Source: Actinostola sp. cb2023
Lineage: Eukaryota > Cnidaria > Anthozoa > Actiniaria > Actinostolidae
Length of the DNA: 64,000 nucleotides
Direction: 5' to 3'
Assembly: GCA_033675265.1 (NCBI GenBank)
Contig: JAUJYZ010000932.1
Coordinates: 1-64,000, forward strand
Part shown: piece by piece, positions 30,833 to 41,200 of the stretch
Numbering within the stretch: the first letter of the stretch is position 1
How the letters are laid out: every line of letters begins with the position of its first letter
Made by a program: the position numbers and the translations under genes
Notes under the pieces: generated by a model
Databases searched by the model: none
What the model was told of the DNA's origin: nothing
Seen by the model: only the letters and a program-made list of their open reading frames with translations

Positions 30833-31200
30833 TTAAATAGTTATCAGTAGATATTATGAAGTAATAACAAGTTAGTAGAAATTACGGTCATTATCGCGTT
30901 ATAATGAGTATGGACTATGAGCTGTTCATAGGTTTAATTAGCTTTAAAAGTTATTGTGCAAATATGATCTAGTAAGATTCTAGGTTTTGATAGTGTGCAT
31001 GGTCAAACAAAGTGTAATATTGTAGGGGTGGAATAGTTAATTAGGGGAAATAGGTGTAAATATGGTTGTAAATAGCATGATAATTAGTGATTGATAGAGT
31101 ATAATGTTTTTGCGTGACTGTAAAAGTGGGTTAGGAACCCATTCGCTTTTTAAATCTTTATTAAAGATTTTATAAAAAAATAAATAAAAAAAATAAAAAA
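30833..31200 (+). other. 3' UTR of family C LINE
   Basis: AT-rich. Two hairpins near the end, GGGTT-AGG-AACCC (31130-31142) and AAATCTTT-ATT-AAAGATTT (31152-31170), precede the A/T tail. The hairpin pair is shared in layout with the tails at 24.9 and 60.8 kb. Confidence 0.6.
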
Positions 31201-31205
31201 ATCTG
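31201..31205 (+). ncRNA. U2 stub ATCTG between two LINEs
   Basis: Five bases, ATCTG, lie between the family C tail and the family B 5' end. They are assigned to U2 only because the two elements are in the same register at other U2 junctions (14632-14636, 60849-60853). Confidence 0.5.
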
Positions 31206-31248
31206 GGATAATTAATTGAGAGATCCTTGATCGAGGCCATATAGATTC

Positions 31249-31276
31249 AGTTTATTCGGCTTGGCCGAAAGAAACT
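31249..31276 (+). ncRNA. 5' UTR stem-loop of family B LINE
   Basis: Same structure as at 14679-14706: TTCGGC-TTG-GCCGAA with an outer AGTTT/AAACT helix. Located 25 bases before the ORF1 start. Confidence 0.65.
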
Positions 31277-31301
31277 TTAAAGAGAAGACCCAATCATCAA
31301 A

Positions 31302-32417
31302 ATGTACTTTGGAGGAGAGAGGAGACGGTGTTCGGTCAGGCTGGCGCTAGAGCACGACGTAACGGGAAAGGTCACCCCATCGGACGTGGTAAAGTTTATG
31401 CATACAGAAGGAGAATGCGAAGAAGGAGCAATTAAATGCGTGCAAACGGATAAAGACGAATCGGTAATTGTAACGTTCGAAAGTTCAGGATACGTGGAGC
31501 AAATACTCAAGTTCGGAACAATTACGATGAATGGATTTCCTGTGGTGGTGACTAGTGTGGATGCAAGGAAGAAATATGTGAAGGTCTATTACCTGCCCTA
31601 TGAGGTAGACAATCGCGATCTGGTGAGTGAAATGTCAAAATATGGCCATGTCTATAATGTGCGCAGAGACACCATGGTGAACTACCCTGAGATTGAGACG
31701 GGAGTGAGGACAGTCACAATGGCGCTGGACGACAACATCCCAAGTTTCCTGAAGGTCATGGGCTTCCAAGCGAAAATTTACTATAGAGGTCAAACACAAA
31801 CGTGCAGAAAATGTGGGGCAACGGATCATTTTGTAAGAGACTGTCCGGACAAGGAATGCTTTCGATGTCGACAACCGGGGCACGTTTCGAAAGACTGCAC
31901 GGAAGATGCTAGATGTTCACGCTGTGGGGAAGAGGGCCACACAAGCTGGTCGTGTCAAGCGGCACATGTATATCCCAAGCCAAGGTCGGTCATGTCAGAG
32001 TTCTCAGCGCTGGGAGAAGCTGTCGCGAACACTGTTGCGGTGCCGACGTTCACATTTGCCACACCAACTCAACTAAAGAGCACACAGGAATTATTTACGC
32101 AGGACAGTACGCCAGAAGACGATAGCGCGAAGGACATCACACAAGACAGCGTGGCAAATGAACAGAACAGTACGGGAAAGGAAGAGGAGAACACGGAGAA
32201 AGACGAACAGAACACAGAGCAAGAAAAGTCAATGGAGGTCGAAGCGAAGGAGGGAGACAACGATGAACATTCATCTGTGGAATCGGAGGGGTTTTCAGAA
32301 TCTGAGATGGAAGCGAAGGAAGCGTCGGCCAAGCGACCGGCCTCACCGACAACAAGAGGAAGAATGAAGCTGAGGAAAGAGATAGACGAGATTCGGACGA
32401 TTCTGAAAGATAAATAG
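31302..32417 (+). CDS. family B LINE ORF1, intact (371 aa)
   Basis: Complete frame from ATG 31302 (MYFGGERRRCSVRLALEHDV) to TAA. Residues about 1-160 form a domain with KCVQTDKDESVIVTFES, YVKVYYLPYEVDNRDLVSEM and IETGVRTVTMALDD that resembles the central domain of families A and C. Three CCHC zinc knuckles follow at about 168-225: CRKCGATDHFVRDC, CFRCRQPGHVSKDC and CSRCGEEGHTSWSC. The C-terminal 120 residues are very acidic and repetitive (EEENTEKDEQNTEQEKS), ending in a short basic helix (MKLRKEIDEIRTIL). It should bind element RNA; the acidic tail may mediate protein contacts. The start is chosen because the 5' UTR hairpin spacing is the same as at 14731. Confidence 0.85.
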   Translation: MYFGGERRRCSVRLALEHDVTGKVTPSDVVKFMHTEGECEEGAIKCVQTDKDESVIVTFESSGYVEQILKFGTITMNGFPVVVTSVDARKKYVKVYYLPYEVDNRDLVSEMSKYGHVYNVRRDTMVNYPEIETGVRTVTMALDDNIPSFLKVMGFQAKIYYRGQTQTCRKCGATDHFVRDCPDKECFRCRQPGHVSKDCTEDARCSRCGEEGHTSWSCQAAHVYPKPRSVMSEFSALGEAVANTVAVPTFTFATPTQLKSTQELFTQDSTPEDDSAKDITQDSVANEQNSTGKEEENTEKDEQNTEQEKSMEVEAKEGDNDEHSSVESEGFSESEMEAKEASAKRPASPTTRGRMKLRKEIDEIRTILKDK

Positions 32418-32527
32418 GTATTTCAAGAGTTCGTGATGCTTAAAAAAGTAGCTTAATATTTATTTGGTAGAGAATTGTAATTTTGAATATGTAAGGAGTG
32501 TAGTATGTAAATGTCTTTGTTAACTTC

Positions 32528-34100
32528 ATGGCTAGCTTAAACCTATTGTCTTGTAATGTTCGTGGAATGGCAACAGTGGCGAGGCGAGATGTAATTTGTC
32601 CAGTATTGTCTAAGTGGAATGTTGTGTTTGTACAAGAGTCTTTTGTTTGTAATCAACGGAAAGCTGAGCGGTTTGGAAAGGCATGGAAAGGTAGATGTTA
32701 TTGGAGTTTTGGTGAGGTGAGGAGTGCGGGTGTAGGGATTTTGTTGAGTGATCGTGTGAGTTTAGATGTTTTGGATGTTCGTCGAGATACTGAGGGGAGA
32801 GTGTTGAGTTTGTTAGTCAAATGGGGGAATGTAAGATATACTTTTCTGTGTGTGTATGCGCCAGTGAATGTTAGCGATCGTTTTTTCAAGGGCTTCATGA
32901 TTATGTGTTTGCAAACTCGTACTGTGTAATGAGGGGGGGGAGATTTTAATTGTGTGTTGGAGAGTAGAGATACAATGGCGACGACAGGAACAAATAGGGC
33001 TGGTGGCGAGGAATTGAAGACGTTTTTGAGTGATTTTAAATTATCTGATGCTTGGGTGTCTGTGCATGGTCGTACTGTTTCGTTTACATGGATGGGTCAG
33101 GGAATAGGATCGAGATTAGATCGGTTTTATGTGTCAAAGGATTTAGTGGATGTTGTAACTGGCTGTTTTGTAGAAGTGTTAGGAGTATCGGATCATGATG
33201 GTGTTGTGTTGTCATTAAATTGTAGTGTGGGGTGTAAAAGCAAAGGGCTGTGGAAATTTAATAATGGGTTGTTGGAGGACAGTGAGTTTGTAAATAGTAT
33301 GAGAAAGTGGATAAGGCAATATTTAGAACGAAACAAGGGGGAGAGGGTAGGGGCTTATTGGGTCAAGTTTTAAAAAGGGGTCAAGAAATTTGTCATTCGA
33401 CATTCGGTTGCAAAGGCGAGAGAGAGAAGGAAGAAACGAGATAAGATAACTAATGAGATTATAAGGTTGAAAAGGGGTTTAGCTTTAGGGGAGGAGGTGG
33501 CTGGGAGGATTAGTGAACTGAATGGGGAATTGAAAGCGGTAGTGATGAGAGAGAGTGAAGGTGTGAAGGTAAGGAGTCGTGCGCAATGGAATGAGGAGGG
33601 GGAAAGAGCGACGATATATTTTTTTAACTTATGTGGGGGGCATGGGCAGGGGAATTTTATAGATGTGTTGAAGGATGGAAATGGAACAGAATGGAGTGAT
33701 GAGAGTGAAAAGAGGAAGGTGATTGAAATGTTTTACAGGAATTTGTTTAAGTTGGAAGATGTAGATGTAGATGTACAAGATGTATTGTTAAGTAAATTGT
33801 CAGCAGTGTTGTCAGATGAGTCGTGTAACAATTGTGAAGGGAGAGTAAGAGTGGAGGAGTTAGAGTATGCAATGAAGGGAATGGCTAATGGGAAAACACC
33901 GGGGGATGATGGGCTATCGTTGGAATTTTATAAATGTTTTAGTGAGTTGTTACTACCTGTAGTGTGTCAGCTGGCAAACGAGAGTTTCGAAGTGGAGAGT
34001 TTGCCTGAAGAATGTGTGCGGAGTGTTGTGAGGTTAGCGTTTAAGAAGGGAGATCGGAAAGAACTCAAGAATTGGAGGCCGATCTCTCTTCTTAAGTGTC
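32528..34100 (+). pseudogene. family B LINE ORF2, truncated and frameshifted
   Basis: MASLNLLSCNVRGMATVARR opens the endonuclease, with FVQESFVCNQ. A 7-base deletion near 32876 (relative to the copy at 63465) and a G-run near 32931 break the frame; coding resumes at 32954 with LESRDT and GVSDHDGVVL. An extra base near 33366 breaks it again. From 33467 the frame reaches GKTPGDDGLSLEFYK and NWRPISLL, then ends at the truncation (34098). The catalytic RT motifs are missing. Inactive. Confidence 0.85.
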
Positions 34101-35077
34101 ATTGTCTGAGAAAACCGGGCAGAGTTGAAAGATGGGGGTCGGCCGATTCCTTTCAAATTGCTATCATTTATTACCTATAGGAATAGATTAAGAATGGTCG
34201 TATTTAAAGTTTGGCCCAGGCTTTTGCTCGAAAGTTGACCACCCCCCTTGTTTTGCATCAAAATCGCCCTGAAAGACGCTAAAATTTCGGGTCACTTTGG
34301 CGCTCTGTAAAATTCATATTGCATGATTTTCTATGATACATTTAGTTTGGTTGTGATATTTAGCCTATGTAGAGCTGGGTTACATGCAATAATGGCAAAT
34401 TTTCGAAAAACATCTTATTTTCACTTCGAGTTAAAAGTCAGTTGTCGACGGCCTTCGGCGGTCGACTAAATTTAAGCCATTTTATGGAGGTCCGTTCTTA
34501 AAAGTGCGGCAGTTTATTTTCTTAATTTAGCCATTTTTAACAAGTTTATTCTTTCCTTTCTTGATTTCCAAAAACTCTTACTCGGATATTTTCAACGACT
34601 TCGCGTGAGCAGCCTCCGACTCTTCAAGGTAGTCGGCTCTTTTCCCGTCAAATTTTGTTTGTTTATCGGACTTGGTTCTTCGAATACTGTCTTTTTAACC
34701 GCAATTTGATCTAATTTGATCCGCTCATGGGTGCCCTCGGTAAGAGCGTTAGTCGGGTAAGTTAAGTCAAGTCCGTCGTCGCCTGCCCCCGTACCTGTCA
34801 AAATAATTCAATTATAGCAGCAGACGAGAGGACAATAGATAAGCCTCTGTTTGCCTACCCCCTCCTCTTCTAGTGATGCTAGGGCGAATTTGATTAACTT
34901 ATTAGCTAACACTGATAACTAACTATATGTTTGGCAGAGAGCGGACTGGAACATAAATTCAAATCGAAACGTTCGTTTGGCCAGGAATCAACTTACTGGC
35001 AACTAGTAGGGGACAACAGAGGCCAGAAAGGTCAATGATACGTCTGAATAAGAAACGACAACATATAGCGAACTGGA
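34101..35077. other. unassigned interval between LINE and RecQ/DUF6589 element
   Basis: No gene was recognised. The last 125 bases (from attcaaatcgaaacgttcgt, about 34958) recur in similar form at 43137, on the far side of the transposon, so the target was itself a short repeat. The rest has a low-complexity flavour without clear ends. Confidence 0.4.
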
Positions 35078-35087
35078 ACTGACATAT
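35078..35087. repeat. target-site duplication ACTGACATAT (left)
   Basis: Identical to 43124-43133 at the other end of the element. Confidence 0.85.
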
Positions 35088-35191
35088 CATCCTCGGGAAC
35101 CCAGGGGTATATTCTGTCGCTCGTTACTCGCTCCCAGAGAAATACCCCTGGGAACGAAGTCTGTTGGAACTTGTTCCGGAAGTCAAAATTA
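35088..35191 (+). repeat. left terminal inverted repeat (104 bp)
   Basis: Contains two internal palindromes: CCCAGGGGTAT with ATACCCCTGGG 33 bases apart, and GGAACTTGTTCC. Both are also present in the right end. Such subterminal dyads often bind the transposase; that role is inferred. Confidence 0.9.
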
Positions 35192-35299
35192 CTCTCGTTT
35201 CTGATTGGTCGACCATATATGGTCGACCAATCAGTATCAAGTATATTTAGACAAAGAATATAATGATGTAGATCGATCTGATCGATAAAAGATCGCATC

Positions 35300-37780
35300 A
35301 TGCCATCGGCAGATCGGCATGCAGTTCGGTTTCTCAACATGGCGGTCGCTGAGAAACAGTTTGACAATGTCTTCATCGATTTTCTTGCTGTTATTGAGTC
35401 TCGTTTCAAGATAAAGTCCCTGAAAGCTGAACAGCAAATGGTGTTGAAGTCATTTTTCTCTGGTCAGGATGTTTTTTTTGCTCAACTTCCAACAGGATTT
35501 GGAAAGAGTTTAATATACCAAGTAATTCCAGACCTGTGTGTCTATTTGAATCAACGAGGCTTGCCATTCAGTAAATCGCCGGTTGTGATCGTGTCCTGTC
35601 CACTTCAGTCGATCATCCGCGATCAGATTCTTTACCTGAAATCCCTTGGAATTGAAGCTGCTAATATTGGTGACCGAGCTTTTAATTCAGATCTTCTTTC
35701 CGGCAAAGTAAGAATCATATTTGGCAGCCCCGAGTCTCTTGGGAGCGAAGCATGTCGAAAGCTGTTGTCAACATCATTCTACAAGGAAAATATTGTCGCT
35801 TTGGTATGCGATGAAGTACATACCGTAACTCAATGGTAAGTTTGTTTATTTTGAATCCAAACACTTAATCCGTGCAATTAAGCTAGTAATAGTAAGTCTT
35901 ATGCCCCACACAAAACTTGTTTAGTTTAAGACATTAAGTAAGCTTAAGCTTACATTTATTCTAGCTTCTATATTAAATCGGAGAGCATTTTCTCGGGTCT
36001 TTCTGCACGTACCGCAAACCTATTGTTCTGTGTGTTTCTATTGAATTACGTACACTGTGACCGGTACCTGAACACTGAACTGGTAATGTCTTGGTTTAAG
36101 GTTTGGATGAAATTATACTTGGTTATTTGATAGTAGAGTGCAAACACTAAAATGGCGAAACAGTGCTATTAACTTACAAAGCGAGAATTTGTTGTGACAG
36201 AGACATTTGCATGTGAGCTCACTCAGTCGTAACTGCAAAGATGTTTTCATTTTGTACTCTTTCCAACAATTCTCGCTATCTGATTGACTAGTTAGTAAAA
36301 AATAAAAATGGGTCGCCATGTTGCGTCGTGCTGTAATTAGCACTAAATAGTGCAATGTCTATTGTTCTATTGGTGCTATTTAGAACTCCATAACCTCAAA
36401 GTACAAATTTGTACACAACCATGTATGCTCATAGAGTCTCTAATGGTTAATTGTTCTACTTGTACTTGTAGAATACTGGTTCAAGTCCAGTAAGAGGCAG
36501 AGCCAATGCATATAATTGAAATCTAAACTAGGTTCAATACATACAGTATGAATGACCATCACCTTTCTTTCTTTTAGGGGTCTGGCAGATAAAACAAAGG
36601 GTGATCCTTTCAGGGTGTGGTGTTCAAAAATTGGTGAGTTACGCTCATTTCTCTCTGAAGGAATCCCAATGATTGCACTCACAGCAAGTTCTAAAATGTC
36701 AACAAGGCGCAAAATCATTGATATTCTCGCAATGAAGAACTGCTTGGAGATCATTGCAAATCCTGACCGGCGAAATATAAAACTCCATGTTAAGAAGATC
36801 AAGGATGACATCCCCAGCAATTTCTCATGGCTAGCAGAGTTATTAAAGGAAAAAAGAGCAGATGCAAACAGAGTGCTGATATATTGCCAGTCGATCAAGC
36901 AATGTATCAGTTTTTATAATTTTTTCAAAATGGAACTAGGGCAATCATTATTTTGTCCTGACAAGCCAAAACTGGTCCGTAACAGACTGATTGCCATGTA
37001 TCATTCATCAACAGATGAGGATATTAAAAACATTGTTGGAAATTCTCTAAGAGATCCCAATGGGTGTATAAGGGTAGTGATTGCAACATCTGCACTGGGG
37101 ATGGGTGTGGACATTAAAGGCCTTCATAATGTTATTAATTATGGGCCACCTGATTGTATTGAGTCATATTATCAAGCATTTGGGCGTGCCGGTAGAGATG
37201 GAGAACAATCTCATGCAGTTCTAGTCTACCATGGCAGACAACTCCGGAAATGTGATTCTGATATGATTAGATATTTGAAGCATGATGAATGTCGCAGGAA
37301 ACTATTACTAGAAGTTTTTGACACAAGCAGCAGCATTAACAGTTTGCCAGTCACACCCAAGCATCTTTGTTGTGACAACTGTGTTTGTACCTGTGAAGAA
37401 CCAAGATGCAAAGATTTTGGGACAGCCCTGTAGTGGAAGCAAAGGAAAAGGAAATTGAGTTAGTGAGGCAAGAAAGAACAGTTACAGAGGAGCAGAGAAC
37501 AGTGCTTTCCAAACTACTACTTAAAAAAAGGGAAGATCTTTTTAAGGATTACCAAGATGTGTCATTTTGTTCATCTTTGGATTTGGTTACAGCATTTTCT
37601 TTAAATCTGCTTGATGAGGTTACAAGTAAATGTTCATGTATGTTTTCTGTGAATGACATTTTGAACCACACAAGTGTTTACAGCAACGAACACGCCCAAT
37701 TTATTTTCCAGTGTTTATCTGAGGTTTTCACAGACATGGATATAGACGATGAGGTATTTGCTAACATTGAAATGTAAATC
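35300..37780 (+). CDS. RecQ-like DNA helicase of the transposon
   Basis: Exon 1 (35300-35836; a second possible start MAVAEKQF is at 35339) has the helicase motifs AEQQMVLKSF, Walker A PTGFGKS, IVSCPLQSI and DEVH (motif II) and ends TQW|gtaagt. Exon 2 starts near 36579 (GLADKTKGDPFRVWC) with ALTASS (motif III), LIYCQSIKQC (IV), ATSALGMGVD (V) and QAFGRAGRDG (VI), then a zinc-binding region with HDECRRKLLLE and CCDNCVCTC. The frame ends at 37431, and a C-terminal extension of about 110 residues (EAKEKEIELVRQERTVTEEQ onward) continues in another frame to 37777, implying one lost base or an assembly error. HRDC is absent. It unwinds DNA 3'-5' by family analogy and may aid transposition. Confidence 0.8.
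35837..36578 (+). other. intron of the RecQ-like gene
   Basis: Donor gtaagt directly follows the W codon after DEVHTVTQ. The acceptor is ctttcttttag before GGTCTGGCAGAT. No other gene was seen inside. Confidence 0.75.
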
Positions 37781-38208
37781 TTGTATAACAATGTAATATG
37801 GTCAACTTTGTCTAGATGGACACCTTTCTAAGATGGACAATATTGTCTGGTTACTGCTGTACTGTTTTACTACACATGTAAATCAAATCTTGGAAGGCAG
37901 ACACCTTGCTACTAAACCAGACAGCAGAAGTTTGTCCTAAAGGTGTCCAGCTCAGAGAGAGTTAACTGTACATTGCAAGTCCTAACAAACCTATAGAAGT
38001 GGAAACTAGTGAGTACACTAGTATGGACTGCATCGGTGTATAATGATAATTTCAATGGTTAAAGGAAATCTGTAACACTGTAAAAAAGAGTATTTAACTT
38101 TATACTTACGTTTCGAGTCTGGAAGACTAGAAGCCTACAATGTATAACACTATATAAATGTAAATAAACAAAAAATGATCTCACTTACGCTCACTAAGGT
38201 AGGCCTCA

Positions 38209-41200
38209 TTACTCCCAGAAGTTGAAAATATTTTTTTTGTGATAATTTATCCATTTGTGCAATTTCACAGGATCAATTTTGGTTAAGATATCTGCAGGAA
38301 AACCAGGGAAGCTGTTGTGTTCTCTGCCATTTTGAAGATTTTCAAGAGCGTTAACTCTTTTAAGTTCATCTAAGATCGTTTGAACATCAGTAGTTGTGTC
38401 ACCATGGACATGTCTCGATGATGACTTCTTCACATTTCCCTCTTTGTCAAAGTTGTCAATTACAGTTTGAACTGAGTTGGTTGATCGACTGTAGATCTGT
38501 GCACCTTCCATAGTAAAATTTGCACCTTGACTAATGAAAAGATTCTTGGTAGTCTTAATTGTATGTTCCATTGCAAGGTCACATGCAATATTCTTTCCAG
38601 CACCACCAACTGTATTGACAGAGCGGTTCCACTTAAGACGATGAGCTTCTTGAGGTGTTAAAATTGAATTCAGTTGTACTTGAAGAAATAATGACTCAAG
38701 GGCATACTTTGTCTTACCGCGAGCTCTGAAGTACAGCATGAGGTGCTTCCATAATCTTGTTACTCGTTCTCCATCGCCCTCTTTTACAGCATCTTGGAAA
38801 TTGCGATGCAAGAGGCCTAAAAGTAGGACAGTTTTTGAATAGTTAAACATGTGATCTTCAGTTGACACCTTCTTTTCCTTTAGCTTGTCATGGTCAGAAA
38901 TAATAAGTTGATGTTCTTTAGCTTCATGGTTTTCACGATTTTTCTTTCTCTTGAAATTTCTTTGGCAGTTAGGATATCTACATGCATAACTTTGAATACT
39001 TTCATCAGCCTGTTGAACTTGTTTTCTAAGGTGAGACACTGTATTCTCTGGAAATACAAACTCATCTAGTATGCACCCAGCTTCCTTATACAGGTGAATG
39101 GTACTTGCAATGCTGTGTGATTCGTCTGTAACCATGTTTCTAGATGGCTGGCTATCCATGGAATCCATACCAAAGTGATTTGTGATGGCTAAAAGTATGT
39201 AACCATCTAGAACATCGCTGAAAAATGCTTCACAACCATGATAACAACTTGTCACACTCTCCTTGACATCTTTTCTATTGAGCCTTGTCTTGAGTTGGTA
39301 TAAGCTGCCATGATCACCAACGGATTGTTGATCATACAATAAGTCAAAAATTAACTGTGTAAGAGAAAAAAAGAAGATAAAATAGATAAAATACTGTTAC
39401 AGTTTGAATGAATAGAGTGCAAAACAATATAACTGGCACTGATGAAAGAATAGAAAACAGATAAACCTATTTTATGGTTACCTATGTTGATTTCACTCTA
39501 TCAATACATGTAGTATTACTCGCTATATGTACCTGTAATACATTCATTTCACAATGAAAATCTTCCACCTTTGGAATTATGCCTTTCAGCTGTTTAAATG
39601 GTGTCTCTGCATCCATTACCGCACCCATGGCCCCTATCGACCTCTCCACTGTCAGCTGGTCTCCTCCGAATAGTAATCTTTCTTTAATTTCCTCTTCATG
39701 TCCATTCTCCTCTTTAATAGTGGGGATGTATTTCCTGTTAATGAGTCTTAGAATTTCTACCATTTCGTGGGTAATGTTTTCGTTCTTGTCAATAAAACCC
39801 AATTGAATCTGTTTGAAATTTAAAAAAATTGTTAATATAAAACAGTGCTTATATAGACCAAGTACTATCTTGTTACATTGAACTGATGATTTTAAAGCAG
39901 CTTTGTGACATATATATTATATTACTTAATATTTTTTTGCATTAAAAATAAATAAATAAATTTATTAAAATAATGCATATACTACATATACAATGTGAGG
40001 TCAAATGACAGTTTTATAAATTATTACATTTAGTTTATACAAAACAATAATTACCACTTCATTTTTTTGCTTCATCTGTTCTGTGTATGGATGCTCAAGG
40101 TGATTTGGTACATGTTTTGAGTATCTTTTAAACCATTCACAGTACTTTACCATGACTCTTAAGATAAGAACTATGAACTCTTTTCTCAATGATTGATGTT
40201 CTTCCATGGATGGCAGGAATGTGATATTTGGCAGATCTAAGACAGACTGTATTGGTTTATCATTGTTTAGCTCATCACCTCTTACTCTCTCTTCTATACC
40301 AATCATACAGAAACCATGGATTGACTTTGTATCCTTCACAGATGAGTACTGGGATGGTCTTTGCTCAAAGTCACAGTTGTCTCCTGTGATGTCATATCTT
40401 TTAAGATTAGTATGGGAGACATCTGCTATGGGAGATATCTGAACTGAATGTAAGGGTGAGGATAACAAAGTATCATCATCCCCATCACCATCAAAGCCAT
40501 TTCTTGTTTCATCACCTATAAAATTAAAATAAATAAAATTAATACATGTTGTTTATGTTCTGTGGGTGGTTGTTGCAAAAATATCCATATAATGAGTGCA
40601 TTATGGGTAATACTTATTTACAGTTTTTCCAAATAAAACTAAAGACTAAAACACATAACATGCTAAAGAGTTTCACAATGTTGCTCGCGTGGAACATCAT
40701 TTAGGGGACATTTTCAATTACCCATAATGCACCCGATATATTGATATATTAATATTATTATATTGATTTACAAAATTTTTGCAAAGGGCTGTATATATAT
40801 TATATTATTTAGTCTTTCAAAATTACTTGTATATTTCGAAAATTTAATAGTGATAACATATTATAATAACAATTATTATCATTAGTTGCAGTAGTAGTAC
40901 TAAGTATTTAATAGTAATAACATTACATGCTTATATATTTGTTAAATACATGTACATACATTTACTTGTGAAATAAAGTTATGGTGATTATTATTTGTTT
41001 TCCAGTATTTTGAACATTTAGCCTAAATTAACTCAGTTTAAAAAATAAAATATTTCTTTCTTCACATGTGAGATCTGAAATTTGGAATTAAGTAAGTAAG
41101 TAAGTAAGTAATCAGGGACAATACAGGGTCTATAGTTTGACACTGCTAGTAATGTTACATACCACTAGTTGTTGTGATGACCATGTTTGACGATTCATGG

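Larger units (their letters stand above)
25781..31200 (+). mobile_element. family C LINE, full-length copy inserted in U2
   Basis: A 5.4 kb two-ORF non-LTR element: 5' UTR of about 70 bases, ORF1 with zinc knuckles, a 57-base spacer, ORF2 with endonuclease and reverse transcriptase, and a 3' UTR ending in an AAATAAAAAAATAAAAAA-type tail followed by the U2 stub ATCTG at 31201. The left junction is at U2 nt 24 and the right at about nt 39, so roughly 14 bases of U2 were lost or never copied. Defects are one frameshift in ORF1 and one stop codon in ORF2. Confidence 0.85.
31206..34097 (+). mobile_element. family B LINE, 3'-truncated
   Basis: 5' UTR with stem-loop (31249-31276), complete ORF1 (31302-32417), a 110-base spacer and ORF2 broken at the reverse transcriptase fingers. 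At 34098, after the codons for RPISLL, the sequence changes to unrelated DNA. The ORF2 part is nearly identical to the one at 63114 although the ORF1 upstream there belongs to family C. Confidence 0.8.

Noticed and set aside
35300..37780. Host RecQ/BLM-type gene
   Set aside because: It lies between identical inverted ends with a target duplication and next to a DUF6589 gene, so it belongs to the transposon; the HRDC region is also missing.
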